Below are positions 43,051 through 51,017 of a stretch of 64,000 nt of DNA, in pieces. Every line of letters starts with the position of its first letter. The first letter of the stretch is position 1. The notes beneath the pieces were generated by a model. That model saw only the letters and a program-made list of their open reading frames with translations, made no database searches and was not told where the DNA came from. The DNA lies in contig NZ_JBNXUO010000010.1 in NCBI RefSeq assembly GCF_050563535.1, positions 1-64,000 of the forward strand. The letters are read 5' to 3'. Source of the DNA: Falsiroseomonas sp050563535 (GTDB taxonomy: Bacteria; Pseudomonadota; Alphaproteobacteria; Acetobacterales; Acetobacteraceae). The translations under genes were made by a program, and so were the position numbers.

Positions 43051-43737
43051 GAAGCGGCGGCGGAGCGGGATCGCCAGCAGCGACAGTGCCGCGAGGCCAA
43101 GCAGCGCGCCGAGGATCGTCGGCGTCAGCACGCGCCCGATCTCGAAGGTGCCGCCGGCCTCCAGCACCTCGCCCAGCCCCGCGCCGGCCAGGCTGAACAC
43201 CGCGGTGCCGGGCAGGATGCCCAGCAGCGTGGTGGCGACGAAGACCGGCAGCCGCACGCCGCAGAAGGCCGGCACCAGGTTCACCAGGAAGAAGGGGAAC
43301 AGCGGCACCAGCCGCAGCACCAGCAGGTAGGAGGCGGCGTCGCGCCGGATGCCCTCCGCCAGCCCCGCCGCGCGGGGGCCGAGCCGGTCCAGAGCATCCG
43401 CCCCGAAGATCCGCCGCGCCAGGAGGAAGACGAGCGTCGCGCCCACCGTCGCCGCCACCACCGTCAGCGCCGTGCCGGCCGCCGCGCCGAACAGGAATCC
43501 CCCCGCCAGCGTCAGCACCACCGCGCCGGGGACCGAGAAGGCGACCGCCGCGACATAGACCAGCAGATAGGCCCCCGCCGCCAGCAGCGCATTCGCCGCG
43601 ACGAAGCCCGCCAGCGCCTGCCGGTGGCGCGCCAGCGTCTCCAGCGACAGCGCCTCGCCCAGCGGGGTGAAGCGCAGCGCCGCCAGCAGCGCGACCGCCG
43701 CGGCCGCGATCCAGATGCGCCGGTCGCGCCAGGTCAT
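43039..43737 (-). CDS. TVP38/TMEM64 (DedA-like, SNARE-associated) membrane protein
   Basis: A 232-aa integral membrane protein with about five to six spans. The conserved core is SVPGAVVLTLAGGFLFGAAAGTALTVVAATVGATLVFLLARR, followed by LRLVPLFPFFLVNLVPAFCGV, both diagnostic of the VTT/TVP38 domain. Relatives are proposed lipid scramblases or transporters. It overlaps the upstream flavoprotein gene by ATGA, so the two are coupled. Its last codons overlap the convergent racemase gene. Confidence 0.9.
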   Translation of the reverse strand: MTWRDRRIWIAAAAVALLAALRFTPLGEALSLETLARHRQALAGFVAANALLAAGAYLLVYVAAVAFSVPGAVVLTLAGGFLFGAAAGTALTVVAATVGATLVFLLARRIFGADALDRLGPRAAGLAEGIRRDAASYLLVLRLVPLFPFFLVNLVPAFCGVRLPVFVATTLLGILPGTAVFSLAGAGLGEVLEAGGTFEIGRVLTPTILGALLGLAALSLLAIPLRRRFSRE

Positions 43738-44846
43738 GCCGTTTCCTCCGCGTAGCGGCGCATGAACCGGCGGTCGATCCAGTCCTTCCACCGCCAGGCC
43801 CAGCGCCCGCCGAAGACGAAGCCGTTGCGCGTGCCGATCGCCTGCCGGTCGCCGAGCGAGATCAGGAACAGCGTGTCGGCCTGCGGGCGATGGGGCTTCA
43901 GCCCGCGCCCTTCCGCCGCGGCGCGCAGGTTGCGTGCCAGCAGCGGCCCCTGCCGCACGGCATGGACGCCGGCCTTGGGCAGCGGGCGCGCGGCGAAGCT
44001 CGCCACGTCGCCGGCCGCGAAGATGCCGGCCTGCCCTTCCGCCAGCAGCGTGTCCTCCACGCGGAGGAAGCCGGCGGCGTCGCGCCGCAGCCCGCTTTCC
44101 GCCAGCCAGGGCGCAGGCGCCGCGCCGGTGGCCCAGAGCACGGCCTCGGCGGCGAGCGGGGGGGAACGGCGGAAGACCAGCCCCTCGGCCACCACCTCGG
44201 CCACGTCGTCGCCCTCCATCAACGCCACCTTCCGCGCCGCGAGCGCCGCGCGCAGCCTCTCCCGCAGCCGGTCCGGGAAGCCCGGCAGCAGGCCGGCCGC
44301 GCCCGCCACCAGCACCAGCCGCACCCCCCGCGGCCGCAGCCGCGCGGCCAGCGCCAGCGCCATCTCGGACCCTGCCGCGCCGCCGCCCACCACCGCCACC
44401 ACCATCCCCTCCCGCGCGGCGGCGACCAGCGCATCCAGCCGCGGCAGCAGCGCGTCGATCGGCTTCAGCGGCAGGGCGTGGCGCGCCGCGCCCGGCACGC
44501 GCGCCAGGTCCGGCGTCGCCCCCGTGTTGATCGAGAGCAGGTCGAAGGCCAGCGGCGCGCCCCCTTCGCGCCGCAGCAGCCGCGCGGCGGGGTCGAGCCC
44601 GGCCACCCGGTCCACCACCAGCTCCGCACCTGCGCGGCGGGCCAGCGGCGCAAGGTCGATCAGCGCCTGGTCCGGCCGGTACAGCCCCGCCGCGACCCCC
44701 GGCAGCATCCCGGAATAGGGCGCGCGCGGCTCCCGCGTCAGCAGCGTGACGCGCCAGCCGGGCAGGGGCTTCAGCGCCAGGCGGCGCAGCACCTCGACAT
44801 GCGCGTGCCCGCCGCCCGCCAGCAGCAGATGCCGACCCTCCGCCAT
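43734..44846 (-). CDS. Pyridine nucleotide-disulfide oxidoreductase, SelD-associated type
   Basis: A 370-aa NDH-2-like flavoprotein. It has an N-terminal LLLAGGGHAHVEVLRRLA FAD site, PYSGMLPGVAAGLY, a second Rossmann VAVVGGGAAGSEMALALAARL, IFAAGDVASF, and the C-terminal WRWKDWIDRRFMRRYAEE. That ending is characteristic of the family that in many bacteria is the N-terminal half of, or a neighbour to, selenophosphate synthetase (SelD). No SelD domain or selenium gene is here. ATGA coupling to the TVP38-like membrane protein suggests a membrane-associated redox role. GGGAG precedes the ATG at 44846. Confidence 0.85.
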   Translation of the reverse strand: MAEGRHLLLAGGGHAHVEVLRRLALKPLPGWRVTLLTREPRAPYSGMLPGVAAGLYRPDQALIDLAPLARRAGAELVVDRVAGLDPAARLLRREGGAPLAFDLLSINTGATPDLARVPGAARHALPLKPIDALLPRLDALVAAAREGMVVAVVGGGAAGSEMALALAARLRPRGVRLVLVAGAAGLLPGFPDRLRERLRAALAARKVALMEGDDVAEVVAEGLVFRRSPPLAAEAVLWATGAAPAPWLAESGLRRDAAGFLRVEDTLLAEGQAGIFAAGDVASFAARPLPKAGVHAVRQGPLLARNLRAAAEGRGLKPHRPQADTLFLISLGDRQAIGTRNGFVFGGRWAWRWKDWIDRRFMRRYAEETA

Positions 44847-44900
44847 GTGTTCTCCCAGCCGGTCGCGGACAGGGTAGGGCCTGCGCCCGCTGCTTCCTAC

Positions 44901-44916
44901 CTTGTCGGCGGACAAG
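44901..44916. promoter_or_regulatory. 16-bp palindrome in a divergent promoter gap
   Basis: CTTGTCGGCGGACAAG has perfect 6-bp arms (CTTGTC/GACAAG) around GGCG. A second inverted pair, GGTAGG (44873-44878) and CCTACC (44896-44901), lies next to it. Both are in the 124-bp gap between the SelD-associated-type flavoprotein (minus) and the VOC gene (plus). Operator function is inferred from symmetry and position only. Confidence 0.4.
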
Positions 44917-44970
44917 CCGGGGTGACGGCGCCGGGTGGCGCGGCAGCAACGAATGCGCGAGACTTCGGGG

Positions 44971-45351
44971 ATGAGCCCCTATCGCTTCGACCACATCCAC
45001 CTCCGCAGCCCCGACCCCGAAGCCGCCGCCGCGGTCTGGGCGGATGCCTTCGGCGCGGCCATCCGCAGCCGCGTGCAGGTCTCGGGCCGGCTGCGCGTCG
45101 TGCTGGACCTCGCCGGCGTCACCCTGTTCATCGAACAGGTGCCGCCCGGCACCCATGCCCCTCCTGCGCCACCCTTCCTGGGCATCGAGCATATCGGCCT
45201 TGGCACCGACGACCTCGATGCCGCGGTCGCCGACCTAGCGGCAAAGGGGGTTCCTCTGGTCTCCGGCCCGAAGGAGGCGCGGCCGGGCGTGCGGATCGCC
45301 TTCTTCGCGGCGCCGGATGGCGCGCAGGTGGAACTGATCGAGCGTCGGTGA
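44971..45351 (+). CDS. VOC (glyoxalase/dioxygenase fold) family protein
   Basis: A 126-aa single-module VOC protein starting MSPYRFDHIHLRSPDPEAAA. It has the two expected beta-alpha-beta units, with metal-site candidates His in FDHIHL and GIEHIGLG and Glu in QVELIERR. Methylmalonyl-CoA epimerase, lactoylglutathione lyase and resistance proteins share this fold, so the reaction is open. Alternative in-frame ATGs at 44935 and 44953 lack better ribosome sites. It overlaps the MFS gene by GTGA. Confidence 0.85.
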   Translation: MSPYRFDHIHLRSPDPEAAAAVWADAFGAAIRSRVQVSGRLRVVLDLAGVTLFIEQVPPGTHAPPAPPFLGIEHIGLGTDDLDAAVADLAAKGVPLVSGPKEARPGVRIAFFAAPDGAQVELIERR

Positions 45352-46520
45352 CGGGCCGGGCCTCCGCGCCCGGGCGGCCGACCGACTGGCCGGCGGTCTG
45401 GGCCATGCTGCTCGCCGGCATCGCGGGGGCGGCGCAGATCGGCAAGGTGCCGGCGGCGATGACCACGATCGGCGCGGAATTCGGGCTCGGCCTGTCCGGC
45501 GCCGCGCTGCTGGTGTCGCTGTTCGCGCTGCTGGCGGGGCTGGGCGGGCTGGCCATCGGGCTCGGCGCCGCGCGGATCGGGCCGCGGCGGGCGCTGCTCG
45601 GCGGCATCGGGATCGGCGCGGCGGCGGCCTTCGCGGCGGCGCTGGCGCCATCGACCCCGCCGCTGCTGCTGGCGCGCATCGCGGAGGGCGCGGGCTTCCT
45701 GCTGCTGACGGTGGCGGCGCCGGCGCTGATCTCGGCCGCGACGGCGGGGCGGGACCGCAGCCTCGCGATGGGGCTGTGGGGCACCTACATGCCGCTCGGC
45801 GTCGCGCTGGGGCTGGTGACGGCACCGGTGGTGGAGGCGTTCGGCTGGCGCAGCGCCTGGCTGGCGCTCGCCGCCCTGCTGGGCGCGACGCTGCTGCTGT
45901 GCTGGCGCCTGGTGCCGGATGCCGAGCCGGACACGACGACGCGGCCTTCCATGCGCGCGCAGCTTTCGGCGCTGCGGGCCGCGCGGCGGCCGATGCGGGT
46001 GGCGGCGGCATTCGCGGCCTACAACGTCATGTATCTCGGCATCGCCGCCTTCCTTCCCGCGCGGCTCGAGCATCTCGGCGCGGGGACCGGGGCGGCGGGC
46101 GCGGCGGCGGCGCTGGCGGCGCTGGCGAATGCCGCGGGCAACCTGGTGTCCGGCCTGCTGATGCAGCGCGGCGCTGCGCCGGAACGGCTGGTGCTGGCGG
46201 GGGCGGCCTGCATGTCGGTGCTGGCGGCCGGCGTCTATATCGTGCCGCATCCCGCCGCGGCGGTGCTGCTGGCGATCGCCGCCTGCGGGGTGGGCGGGCT
46301 GCTGCCGGCGGCCTGCTTCGCGCTGGTGCCGCGGGCGGTGCCGGTGCCGGCGCTGGTCGCGCCGGCGGTCGGGCTGGTGATCCAGGGCAACAACCTGGCG
46401 CAGCTGCTGGTGCCGCCGGCGCTCGGCGCGCTGGCCACGGTGGCCTGGTGGATGGTGGCGCCGCCGCTGCTGGTCTGCGGCCTGCTGGCGGCGCTGAGCG
46501 CGCGGGGGATGTCGCGCTGA
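45348..46520 (+). CDS. MFS transporter
   Basis: A 390-aa carrier with about 12 Ala/Leu/Gly-rich spans. The loop 2-3 motif appears as GLGAARIGPRRALLGG, and the fourth helix has RIAEGAGFLLLTVAAPALIS. It starts at GTG 45348, overlapping the VOC stop codon. The family resembles CynX/NimT-type efflux or anion carriers, but the substrate is not evident. Its final codons (ALSARGMSR) are unit one of a 23-bp tandem repeat, and the stop codon lies in unit two. Confidence 0.88.
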   Translation: MTGRASAPGRPTDWPAVWAMLLAGIAGAAQIGKVPAAMTTIGAEFGLGLSGAALLVSLFALLAGLGGLAIGLGAARIGPRRALLGGIGIGAAAAFAAALAPSTPPLLLARIAEGAGFLLLTVAAPALISAATAGRDRSLAMGLWGTYMPLGVALGLVTAPVVEAFGWRSAWLALAALLGATLLLCWRLVPDAEPDTTTRPSMRAQLSALRAARRPMRVAAAFAAYNVMYLGIAAFLPARLEHLGAGTGAAGAAAALAALANAAGNLVSGLLMQRGAAPERLVLAGAACMSVLAAGVYIVPHPAAAVLLAIAACGVGGLLPAACFALVPRAVPVPALVAPAVGLVIQGNNLAQLLVPPALGALATVAWWMVAPPLLVCGLLAALSARGMSR

Positions 46521-46630
46521 GCGCGCGGGGGATGTCGCGCTGAGCGCGCGGGGGATGTCGCGCTGAGCGCGCGGGGGATGTCGCGCTGAGCGCGCGGGGG
46601 ATGTCGCGCTGAGCGCGCGGGGGATGTCAC
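46493..46630. repeat. Six-copy 23-bp tandem repeat with a palindromic core
   Basis: The unit is GCTGAGCGCGCGGGGGATGTC plus GC. Copies start at 46493, 46516, 46539, 46562, 46585 and 46608; five are identical, and the last has GTCAC for GTCGC. From the second copy each junction holds the hyphenated palindrome CGCGCT-G-AGCGCG. The period is not a multiple of three, so the array is not coding selected. It lies at the MFS 3' end and upstream of the amino-acid receptor promoter. Confidence 0.93.
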
Positions 46631-46646
46631 GCCGGGCGTCATGCCC

Positions 46647-46676
46647 TTGCGAGGCATCGCGAAGGCGTCCTAGCCT
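46647..46676 (+). promoter_or_regulatory. Predicted promoter for the amino-acid ABC receptor gene
   Basis: -35-like TTGCGA (46647-46652), an 18-bp spacer and -10-like TAGCCT (46671-46676), 39 nt before the ATG at 46716, just after the 23-bp repeat array. A GGGAA ribosome site follows. Confidence 0.38.
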
Positions 46677-46715
46677 TTCGGCAGCGCAGCGACGCCGCCG
46701 ACAGGGAAGCCCGAC

Positions 46716-47543
46716 ATGCCGAGATTCGACCGCCGCCACCTCCTCGCGCTCGTCGCGGGTGCCGCCGGTGCGGGGCTGCTGCCCGCCGCCGCGGGCGCGC
46801 GCCCGCTGGAACAGGTGCTGTCCTCCCGCCGGCTGCGCGCCGGCATCAACCCCACCCTGCCGCCCTTCGGCACCTTCAACGAGCGCAACCAGATCGACGG
46901 CTTCGACGCCGACATCGCGCGCGAGATCGCGCGGCGCATGAATGTGGAGCTGGAGATCGTGCAGGTCGGCAGCCCCGACCGCATCCCCTTCCTGCAGGCG
47001 GACCGCATCGACATCGTGCTCGGCGCCATCACCCGCACCGTGGAACGCGCGCTGGTCATCGACTACACGGTGCCGCTGCACACGCAGTCGGTGGTGGTGC
47101 TGACGAAGCAGTCCGGCACCGCGGTGCCGATCAACCAGCCCTCCGACCTCAACAACCGCCAGGCGCGGCTGGTGCAGGTGCGCGGCACGGTGGGGGTTCC
47201 CTGGATCCAGGCCAATGCGGCGCAGGCGCAGGTGACGCTGCTCGACAACTATCCCGACTGCTTCCGTGCGCTGGCGCAGGGAAGGGCGGATGCGATGGTG
47301 GACGTGCTGGAAAGCGTGGTGGTGCCGCTGCGGAACTTCCCGCAGGTGCAGTGGAAGGTGCTGGACCAGGTGCTGGCCAGCACCTGGGTCGGCATCGGCG
47401 TGCAGAAGGGCAACCACGGGCTGAAGGACGTGCTGAACGTCGTGCTGTTCGAGATGCACCGGGAAGGCTTCGTCGGCCGCAGCTGGGAGAAGTGGTTCGG
47501 CGAGCCGATGAAGACGCCGATCCCCTTCAACCCGATGTTCTGA
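46716..47543 (+). CDS. Polar amino-acid ABC transporter substrate-binding protein (family 3)
   Basis: A 275-aa periplasmic receptor with an Arg-Arg signal (MPRFDRRHLLALVAGAAG). Mature features are LRAGINPTLPPFGTFN, GFDADIAREIARRMN, DRIDIVLGAITRTVERA and a C-terminal WEKWFGEPM, typical of HisJ/GlnH-like proteins. The ligand is probably an amino or imino acid. The adjacent permeases complete the membrane part, and the presumed ATPase is encoded at 52827-53567, past an opposing imino-acid dehydrogenase operon. Confidence 0.92.
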   Translation: MPRFDRRHLLALVAGAAGAGLLPAAAGARPLEQVLSSRRLRAGINPTLPPFGTFNERNQIDGFDADIAREIARRMNVELEIVQVGSPDRIPFLQADRIDIVLGAITRTVERALVIDYTVPLHTQSVVVLTKQSGTAVPINQPSDLNNRQARLVQVRGTVGVPWIQANAAQAQVTLLDNYPDCFRALAQGRADAMVDVLESVVVPLRNFPQVQWKVLDQVLASTWVGIGVQKGNHGLKDVLNVVLFEMHREGFVGRSWEKWFGEPMKTPIPFNPMF

Positions 47544-47569
47544 AGGCCCGCCGCCCCGCCCCAACCCAA

Positions 47570-47593
47570 CCCTCCCCCGCCGGCGGGAGAGGG
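47570..47593. repeat. REP-like GC-rich inverted repeat between receptor and permease genes
   Basis: CCCTC...GAGGG arms with an inner CCCGCC/GGCGGG form a 24-bp palindrome. It lies 26 bp after the receptor stop and 17 bp before the permease start. Stem-loops here often protect receptor mRNA and lower permease expression; similar CCCTCCCCC-type palindromes recur in GC-rich alphaproteobacterial genomes. Confidence 0.55.
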
Positions 47594-47610
47594 CTCCGAG
47601 GCCCCGTCGC

Positions 47611-48279
47611 TTGACCCTCCAGTACGGCCAGATCGTCCAATACCTGCCGGATTTCCTCGCGGGGGCCTTCGTCGCGCTGTGGATCGCGGCGGTGGCCTTC
47701 GCGGGCGGGCTGCTGATCGGGCTGGCGGGCGCGGCGGCGCTGACCTTCGGCGCCTGGCCGGTTCGCGCGCTCGTCACCGCCTATGTGCGCTTCTTCACCT
47801 ACACGCCGCAGCTGGTGCAGGTGTTCTTCCTGTTCTTCGCCCTGCCGGAGATCGGCATCATCCTGTCCCCCGTCGCCGCCGTGCTGATCGGGATGACGCT
47901 GAACGCCGGCGCCTACCTGACCGAGATCGAGCGCGCGGGCTTCGCGAGCGTGCCGCAGGCCGAGCTGGACGCGGCCGCCTGCATGGGCTTCAGCCGGACG
48001 CAGACGGTCTGGTACGTGATCGCGCCGCATGTGGTCCGCGCGCTCTATCCGGCGCTGTCGAACCACTACATCATCATGACGCTCGGCACCTCCATGGCCG
48101 CGATTTTCGGCGTGGAAGAACTGACCGGGCGCGCGCTGAACGCCAATGCCGTCTCCTTCCGCTCGGTCGAGATCTTCTCGACCGTGGCGGTCATCTACAT
48201 CGCGCTCACCATCGTCGCCTCCACCCTGCTGTGGCTGGTCGGGCGGTGGCTGTTCCGGGTGAAGGCGAAGGCGTTCTGA
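47611..48279 (+). CDS. Amino-acid ABC transporter permease (HisM/GlnP type)
   Basis: A 222-aa permease with about five spans. Typical segments are YVRFFTYTPQLVQVFFLFFALP, AGAYLTEIERAGFASVP and the EAA loop DAAACMGFSRTQTVWYVIAPH. No ATG is available near the conserved N-terminus; the TTG at 47611, with GAGG about 10 nt upstream, is the best start. It overlaps the second permease by one base (TGATG). Confidence 0.9.
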   Translation: MTLQYGQIVQYLPDFLAGAFVALWIAAVAFAGGLLIGLAGAAALTFGAWPVRALVTAYVRFFTYTPQLVQVFFLFFALPEIGIILSPVAAVLIGMTLNAGAYLTEIERAGFASVPQAELDAAACMGFSRTQTVWYVIAPHVVRALYPALSNHYIIMTLGTSMAAIFGVEELTGRALNANAVSFRSVEIFSTVAVIYIALTIVASTLLWLVGRWLFRVKAKAF

Positions 48280-49019
48280 TGTCGGCCTGGGACATGCTGG
48301 TGGCCGAGGCGCCGCGCTTCTACAGCTGGTGGAACCTGCAGTTCCTGATGCAGGCGGTGCTGAACACGCTGCTGGCGAGCGTGGCGGGATGCGCGGCGGG
48401 CTATGCACTGGGTTTCCTGCTCGCGGCGCTGCGGCTGCGGCCGCTGATGCCGGTGGGCGTGGTGCGCGCCGCCTGCATCCTGTGGGTCGAGACCTTCCGC
48501 CGCATCCCCTTCCTGGTGCTGCTGCTGCTGGTCTTCTTCGTCAGCCAGTTCGCCCGGCTGGAAGCGCCGCTCTGGGCCGTCGCCGTCACCGCGGTCGCGC
48601 TCCGGATGAGCGCGCTGGCCGCCGAGAACATCCGCGCCGGCCTCGAATCCGTCCGCCCGACGCAGTGGGAGGCGGCGCTGACCATGAACATTCCGCCCTG
48701 GCAGGTGCTCGGCCGCGTCGTGCTGCCGCAGGCCTGGCGGGTGATCCTGCCGCCCTCCATCGTGCATGTGCTCAGCATGGTGAAGGAGACGTCGCTGGTC
48801 AGCCAGATCGGCTTCATCGAGATCACCTTCGCCGCGAAGATGCTGACGCAGCGCGGCTTCTCCGCGCTGATCACCTATGGCACGGCGCTGGTGCTGTATT
48901 TCCTGGTCAGCTGGGCGCTCGCCAGCCTCGGCCGCTGGGTGGAAAGGCGGCTGACGCGGCGATCTAAAGCCCCGTCTCCCGCATCGCCGCCTGCAGCATC
49001 CGCGCTTCCGGCCCCGTGA
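48279..49019 (+). CDS. Amino-acid ABC transporter permease (HisQ/GlnP type)
   Basis: A 246-aa permease with an N-terminal span, ETFRRIPFLVLLLLVFF, AENIRAGLESVRPTQWEAALTMNIPPWQ as EAA loop and VKETSLVSQIGFIEITF. The last ~19 residues (RSKAPSPASPPAA) are an unusual Pro/Ala tail that overlaps the end of the convergent DapA-family gene by 56 bp, so it may be a read-on extension. It completes the membrane part of the transporter with 47611-48279. Confidence 0.9.
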   Translation: MSAWDMLVAEAPRFYSWWNLQFLMQAVLNTLLASVAGCAAGYALGFLLAALRLRPLMPVGVVRAACILWVETFRRIPFLVLLLLVFFVSQFARLEAPLWAVAVTAVALRMSALAAENIRAGLESVRPTQWEAALTMNIPPWQVLGRVVLPQAWRVILPPSIVHVLSMVKETSLVSQIGFIEITFAAKMLTQRGFSALITYGTALVLYFLVSWALASLGRWVERRLTRRSKAPSPASPPAASALPAP

Positions 49020-49896
49020 CCGGGGGCTGCGGCGGGCGCACCGCCGGGCATGGGATGATGCCCATCTCGGCCAGGCAGAACTTCAGCCGCGCGGTGGCGC
49101 GCCCGCCGGGGGGCGCGCCGTAGATCGCCTCGGCCAGCGGCTCCAGCCGCTCGTGCAGGCTGCGGGCCAGCGGCAGGTCCCCTTCCCGCACCGCGCGGTC
49201 CAGCGCCGCGACCGCATCGGGCAGGATGTCCGCCAGCGACACCAGCGATCCGTCGGAGCCATGGACGTAGCAGGCGAACAGGTGTTCGTCCCCGCTCGCG
49301 CAGACCGCGACGTCGGGGCGCTTCGCCTTCACCCGGCGGCGCAGCGCGTCGTAGCTGTCCACCTCCCACCCGCCTTCCTTGATGCCCACCACCTCGGGGA
49401 TGTCGAGCAGCGCGTCCATCGTCTCCGGCGTGAAGGCCATGCGGCCGGCGGCGTGATGCGCCTGGAACAGGAAGATCGGCAGGCCGGGCACGGCGGCGGC
49501 GATGGTCCGGTGGTGCAGCAGCGCCATCTCCGGCGTGTGGCTCAGCGCGAAGGCGTTGGGCAGGAAGACCATCACGGCATCCGCCCCGGCCTCGCGCGCG
49601 TCGCGCGCCTCCTCGGCTGCGTCCAGGCTCGCCTCGGCGTTCACCCCGGCGACGACGATGCGCGTCGCGCCGACGGTCGCGACCGTCACCTCCACCGCGC
49701 GCCGCTTCTCCGCGCGCGAGAGGACGAAGTTCTCCCCCGCATGGCCGTTCATCAGCACGCCCGCGATGCCGTCGCGCAGCGTGCAATGGCCGGTGTGGCG
49801 GGCATAGGCGTCCCAGTCGGGCGAGAAGTCCTCCCGCATCGGCAGCACGGTGGAGGGATAGATGCCGTGGAAGCGGCGCGGGCCTGGCGGGATCAT
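48964..49896 (-). CDS. Dihydrodipicolinate synthase/N-acetylneuraminate lyase family protein
   Basis: A 310-aa Schiff-base class I lyase/dehydratase. Landmarks are GIAGVLMNGHAGENFVLS, VVAGVNAEASLDA, FLFQAHHAAG and the catalytic lysine in VVGIKEGGWEVDSY. DapA itself usually has GTTGE; here it is NGHAGE, so a catabolic lyase is likelier. In hydroxyproline degraders a DapA-family enzyme deaminates pyrroline-4-hydroxy-2-carboxylate. Its ATGA coupling to an alpha-beta-gamma imino-acid dehydrogenase makes that the leading, though unproven, assignment. Confidence 0.88.
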   Translation of the reverse strand: MIPPGPRRFHGIYPSTVLPMREDFSPDWDAYARHTGHCTLRDGIAGVLMNGHAGENFVLSRAEKRRAVEVTVATVGATRIVVAGVNAEASLDAAEEARDAREAGADAVMVFLPNAFALSHTPEMALLHHRTIAAAVPGLPIFLFQAHHAAGRMAFTPETMDALLDIPEVVGIKEGGWEVDSYDALRRRVKAKRPDVAVCASGDEHLFACYVHGSDGSLVSLADILPDAVAALDRAVREGDLPLARSLHERLEPLAEAIYGAPPGGRATARLKFCLAEMGIIPCPAVRPPQPPVTGPEARMLQAAMRETGL

Positions 49897-51017
49897 GCGT
49901 CTTCCTGTGCTTGCGCGGCCGGGGCCAGCAGCCGGTCGATGGGAAACAACGGCAGGTCCGGCGGCTGCCCCAGCACGGTCTGCGCCAGCAGCTTCCCGAA
50001 ATAGGGGCCGCTGGTGTAGCCGGAATGCACGCTGCCGATGATCCAGGCATCCGGCACGCCGGGGATCGGCCCGATGGCCGGCAGCGCATCCGCCGTCTCC
50101 GCCTCCAGCCCCAGCCAGGACCGCACAACCCGCGCCTGCTTCAGCGCCGGGATGGTGAATGCGGCAAGGCGGACATTGCCCTGGAAATTCTCGGCCCGCA
50201 CGGCCAGGCCGCCGCGCCGGCGGTCCCCGATGCCCTGCCAGCCGCCGCCGATCAGCACCGTGCCGTTGGCATACTGCTTCAGCGACAGCAGGCCGGAGGC
50301 GACGCCGAGCACCGTGCGCATCACCGGCGCGACGCGCTCCGTCACCACAAGCTGGTTGACCAGCACCTTGACCGGCAGGCGCAGCCCGAGCCAGGCGGCC
50401 ATCTCCTCCAGCCAGACGCCGCCGGCCAGCACGACGCGCCGCGCGTGCAGCGGCCCGGCGGCGGTGTCGAGCGTGAAGCCGCCCGTCCCGCGGTCGATGC
50501 CGCGCACCGCGCGCCCCTCGGACAGGTCGACCCCGGCGCGCAGCAGCGCCGGGCGGAAGGCGCGGCCGGTGAGGTAGGCGCTGGTGAAGCCATCCACCGG
50601 GCAGTGCCCGGCGGCGATGATGCGGTCGGACAGGCCGGGCTCGATCTCCCGCGCGCGGGCGGGGGTGACCAGCTCGATCGGCGCGCCGGCGGCGCGGCGT
50701 GCCGTCGCGCGTTCCTCCAGCATCGCCGCCTCGCGGTCGGTGAAGGCGACGGACAGGCCGGGGCATGCGGTGGCCAGCACATCCCCGCCATCGCACCATT
50801 CGGGCATGCGCAGCCACATCTCATGCGCGCGGAGCGCATAGGGGATCAGCGCGGCGCGGGTCATCTGCATGGTCAGCGTGCCGGCATTCACGCCCGACGC
50901 CTCGCGGCAGATCGCGCCGCGGTCGAGCAGCGCCACCTTCATGCCGCCGCGTGCCAGGTGCAGCGCCGTGCTGCACCCCATCACGCCCGCGCCGACTACC
51001 GCGACGTCGTGGGTCAT
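49893..51017 (-). CDS. FAD oxidoreductase, beta subunit-like of D-hydroxyproline/imino-acid dehydrogenase
   Basis: A 374-aa DAO-fold flavoprotein: VVGAGVMGCSTALHLARGG at the N-terminus, REASGVNAGTLTMQMTR, VLAGGVWLEEMAAWLGLRLPV and VRSWLGLEAETADALPAIG. This is the pattern of the beta subunits of D-hydroxyproline dehydrogenase (LhpB) and heterotetrameric sarcosine oxidase-like enzymes. It is flanked by genes for the matching alpha and gamma subunits (1-bp TGATG overlap) and by a DapA-family gene. It likely oxidises the ring C-N bond of a D-imino acid. Confidence 0.88.
   Translation of the reverse strand: MTHDVAVVGAGVMGCSTALHLARGGMKVALLDRGAICREASGVNAGTLTMQMTRAALIPYALRAHEMWLRMPEWCDGGDVLATACPGLSVAFTDREAAMLEERATARRAAGAPIELVTPARAREIEPGLSDRIIAAGHCPVDGFTSAYLTGRAFRPALLRAGVDLSEGRAVRGIDRGTGGFTLDTAAGPLHARRVVLAGGVWLEEMAAWLGLRLPVKVLVNQLVVTERVAPVMRTVLGVASGLLSLKQYANGTVLIGGGWQGIGDRRRGGLAVRAENFQGNVRLAAFTIPALKQARVVRSWLGLEAETADALPAIGPIPGVPDAWIIGSVHSGYTSGPYFGKLLAQTVLGQPPDLPLFPIDRLLAPAAQAQEDA

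Noticed and set aside
46493..46630. CRISPR array
   Set aside because: Units are directly adjacent with no spacers, and there are no cas genes.
48963..49019. Frameshift at the end of the second amino-acid permease
   Set aside because: The extra Pro/Ala tail is in frame and simply runs into the convergent gene; the conserved permease core is complete, so overlap is more likely than damage.
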